A stretch of DNA of 21,767 nucleotides from Conidiobolus incongruus B7586 (taxonomy: Eukaryota > Entomophthoromycota > Entomophthoromycetes > Entomophthorales > Conidiobolaceae), in contig JNEM01011157.1 of NCBI GenBank assembly GCA_000697335.1, positions 1-21,767 on the forward strand, written 5' to 3'. The position numbers and the translations under genes are program-made. Of this stretch, positions 19,012 to 21,767 are shown piece after piece (position 1 is the stretch's first letter; every line of letters starts with the position of its first letter). A model generated the notes under the pieces. The model saw only the letters and a program-made list of their open reading frames with translations. It had not been told where the DNA came from and searched no databases.

Positions 19012-19819
19012 TTAGGACGATTCAGCAGATGTGGCAGATGCTCCAGATTGACTATTTTGTTTTTGTAGCATACGTCTAATAACGATAATTAATAAATTGC
19101 TAATAAATTCAAATCATAATAAACTTACTGTCTAGCTTGCTGGATCATAAACTGTTTACGTTTAAGCAAAGCACTTTGTCGTTCCGAACTCTCGGCGCTC
19201 CATTGACGCTCCGGCTCCACCATCATAACATTTTCACTCACGTTAAACTTCTCAGCTAAGTTGGTCTTCATAGGAGCTCCGTTATTATTATTGGAAGGCT
19301 CGGGAATTTGTTGCGCAGGTCTAGGTTCTGGAGTGTTCCTGGCACCTGTTCCAGTATTGTTGTTGGCATCGCGAGGAACAAGATGAGCAGGCTACAAATT
19401 GTTAACAAATTGATGATGTAAATTTGGGTAATAATTACCATTGGAAGGTTTCCTAATCTCAAAATTTTATCGGCAGTAGCTTCTACACTACCAGTTAAAG
19501 CTAAATCGGCTTGAATTGCTGCGGTATGAATGTGAGGGAACATGGTTTTGACAGCTTCTACCTAAACAATCAATTTAGTATATTTTGTAAAAAATTAAAT
19601 TATCAATGTACCATATCAGGTGTAACTTGGCGTCTTCTATTAGAACGGTTATTATCTCTATTACCGTTACCACTACCTCCATTATTAACATTAGGTCCTA
19701 AATCTAATTAATATTTTTTTGTCTCTTGATTTTTATATAATTTTGTAATTACCTAAAACCCATCTAAATACTAAAAATAAACCAACAACGGTAATTAAAA
19801 TTTTAACGGCGTCAATCAT
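19012..19819 (-). CDS. CUE1: Cue1-like ER protein with CUE domain and Ubc7-binding tail
   Basis: Five exons, 19753-19819, 19612-19697, 19439-19561, 19129-19391 and 19012-19075 (introns 55, 50, 47 and 53 nt), give 200 aa, near yeast Cue1 (203 aa). Yeast Cue1 anchors the ubiquitin-conjugating enzyme Ubc7 at the ER membrane for ER-associated degradation. Seen: an N-terminal membrane segment (VKILITVVGLFLVFRWVL, 5-22), an N/G/R-rich linker, a CUE domain (about 48-92) with MFP at 58-60 and TGSVEATADKIL (74-85), a P/N-rich linker, then NLAEKFNVSENV...ERQSALLKRKQFMIQQARQ (136-180), which resembles the Ubc7-binding region of Cue1 (LLDKFHV...WQARKNL). Fitting domain order and length make this stronger than a generic CUE protein. 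The MFP motif is textbook, whereas yeast Cue1 has lost it. The fourth exon join restores QARQRML. Donors GTAATT, GTACAT, GTAATT, GTAAGT; all acceptors TAG. Confidence 0.88.
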
Positions 19820-20524
19820 CTATTATCAATTTTACAAAATATTATTTATTTTTATTTGAATTTTATTAATAAGTGCTATAGACAGGAATATGATGAAAAT
19901 TTAAATTTGAATGAGGCATGAATTAATAATGGGATTTTGGCATCTGTTGAAATTTATAATTGGATAAAGATTTAAAGTTGGTTAAGTTCCTATAAATTTA
20001 ATGGAATATTTTTGACTATTTGGCGAATTTAAATCTACTAAGGAATTAATTAATTAGAAGTTATAATGATAAAAATGGAATTCAGTTATATTTTTTAAAT
20101 TTCACTCCAAATTATTAATATTTATCTTGAATTTTAAAAAATAATTTAAATTTAATATATTTAAAATTCAATTTTGATATTATAAAATAATCACAATAGT
20201 TTATCTTTTATTAGAAATTTACTATAATATGATTTTTATTAAACTCCATATAAATTAATCAATATAAAAATCAAAAATTGTAACACTTTAATAAAATTCT
20301 AGTTTTTAGAATTGTTGACGTCAAATTAAAAATCTATGTAGATTATTTTAACACTATGGACATAGACTAAGATTATTACAAAAATTGTTACAAATCAAAA
20401 AAAAGATAATAAATTGTATTGGTTTTGATATAATTACATTATATTATTGTGCAAAATAATAATTTTGATAATGAGAATGAGAATTGGTTCAAGCAATATA
20501 AATTAAATTTTTTGGAAACATCCT

Positions 20525-20925
20525 TATAATATACTTGTCCATGTCCTGCATGAAGTCCAGAGATTCCAAGGGAGTGAGCCCAAACACCAATCCTGGAAGA
20601 CTGGCTCAAATAAATATTAAATAGTTAAGGAGTATGTTTCTAATAATATTGCTATCTTTAAATATCTTTGCATAACATTCAAGACATTTGAGAGTCTTAT
20701 CTAAATTATATATACAAATATTCATAATTACCACATGTTTTGCTCATGTGATACTTGACACAATTGATAGCCTTACATCAAGGGTATTTTCTTTTTTTTG
20801 AGTAAGCTTTTCTTAAACCTCTAATGATATTATCCTAGCATTATTTTTACGTTCTTACTCCTACTAGGTTTATTAGCTTTTCTCACTATCTTTTGGGTCT
20901 CATATTCAAGAAATAAACTATTATG
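20525..20925 (-). repeat. dispersed repeat, right copy (degenerate)
   Basis: Reverse-complement match to 1059-1452; see that entry for the alignment. This copy keeps more G and C than the left one. In the conserved block (20543-20645) both copies share a peptide-like frame containing LTPL..SL..MQD on the minus strand, which hints at a former coding part, although substitutions are only slightly biased to third positions (10 of 23). It is not intact. No terminal repeats were found and the family is unknown. Borders are approximate. Confidence 0.75.
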
Positions 20926-21133
20926 ATATTATTTAATAATTAATTTAATAAGTCTTTTTTATATCTCATTCAAAGAGTTTTTAAACTTCTATTTAATTTT
21001 GATATCTATATTATATATCTTAAAGTGTTATATATAGTCATTTTTTTAGATTATTTGCCTTATAGCTTATTAATATATAAGATTATATATTTCTTTATTT
21101 TTTTCAATTATTAAATTAATTTACTAAAGAAAA

Positions 21134-21203
21134 ATAACCTATTATAAGAGTTTTTTTTGAACCAAAGGCTGGGTTTTTTGGTATTATTTATGAAATAGGT
21201 TAT
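21134..21203. repeat. nested inverted repeat (hairpin)
   Basis: The outer arms ATAACCTATT (21134-21143) and AATAGGTTAT (21194-21203) are exact reverse complements. Between them lie ACCAAA (21161-21166) and TTTGGT (21177-21182), also complementary, around a G-rich loop GGCTGGG. The centre is the most GC-rich spot for several hundred bases. Confidence 0.65.
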
Positions 21204-21767
21204 CTCTGAAATTTTAATATAATTAAAATACAAGGTTAGGATCCACTAATTTTTGTCAATATAACTATCACTATTTATTGTTTATTATTATTTAATTACT
21301 TAAAATATTTCACCTTTAATATAAACTAAATATAATATACTTTTTTTCTTATAATACTTAATATAATAATAATCAATTTAAATTTATTCATATTATTTTT
21401 TTAATTGATTTATTTTTTTAATCATTTAATAATACTCTATAAATTCAATAAATTTATCATATATTTAATCTTAAATACAGAGAATTTAAAACCATTATTT
21501 ATTACTTTCTTTCAATCAATTTAAATTTCATAAATATTATAGCAATTTATTGTTTTTAATTGATAGCCATAAATTAAAGATTTTTAAAAGCAATTATATA
21601 TAATTTAATTACAAAATTTTTTAAATTAACTATAATATTAATACTTAAATTATGATATTAAATTCTTATTATAAAGAATATTTAATTTATTAATTTTTAT
21701 ATAAAATATAAATATTAAGTTAAAAATAATAATTATTATTATATATTCTATATTAGAAGTCCAAGTA

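Larger units (their letters stand above)
19820..21767. other. gene-free AT-rich right flank
   Basis: About 1.9 kb upstream of the Cue1-like gene with no convincing coding region. It holds the right copy of the dispersed repeat and a nested hairpin at 21134-21203, both listed separately. Confidence 0.7.

Noticed and set aside
1-21767. A previously undescribed multi-gene system
   Set aside because: The genes are unrelated conserved housekeeping functions with independent promoters; no cluster of unknown genes is present.

Overview
The window is nuclear DNA from a very AT-rich fungus. The fungal call rests on the gene set: a Snx3/Grd19-type sorting nexin with typical fungal C-terminal wording, a Cue1-type ER protein with a Ubc7-binding tail, a mitoribosomal mL54 (yeast MRPL37) and a Ctf4/Mcl1 replication factor. 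Most genes carry tiny introns of about 50 nt. The mL54 gene argues against anaerobic gut fungi, which have no mitoribosomes. I cannot name the lineage from sequence alone.

Layout, left to right: AT-rich DNA with a degenerate repeat copy (about 1059-1452); Ctf4/WDHD1 homologue (minus, 2 exons, 767 aa); about 2 kb of gene-free DNA; a decayed TatD/TATDN1 nuclease pseudogene (minus); mL54 (minus, 2 exons, 106 aa); a single-exon class I (Rpd3/HDAC1-like) deacetylase with a roughly 600-residue acidic tail (minus, 995 aa); tRNA-Lys(CUU) (minus); a Tra2-like splicing factor (minus, 3 exons, 297 aa); an identical second tRNA-Lys(CUU) (plus); thymidylate kinase (minus, 3 exons, 206 aa); Snx3 (plus, 4 exons, 160 aa); Cue1-like protein (minus, 5 exons, 200 aa); then AT-rich DNA holding the second, inverted copy of the repeat (about 20525-20925).

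The genes do not form a pathway cluster. They are housekeeping genes for replication (Ctf4, dTMP kinase), chromatin, splicing, mitochondrial translation, endosomal recycling and ER-associated degradation, separated by AT-rich spacers of 0.4 to 2 kb. All 13 introns I placed start with GTA and end with TAG, and 12 of the 13 are 47-56 nt long. I found no CRISPR array, no intact mobile element and no convincing new multi-gene system. The points most worth a second look are the inverted repeat family at the two edges, the dead TatD gene, the twin tRNAs, the deacetylase tail, and a thymidylate kinase intron whose first TAG would give a truncated product.
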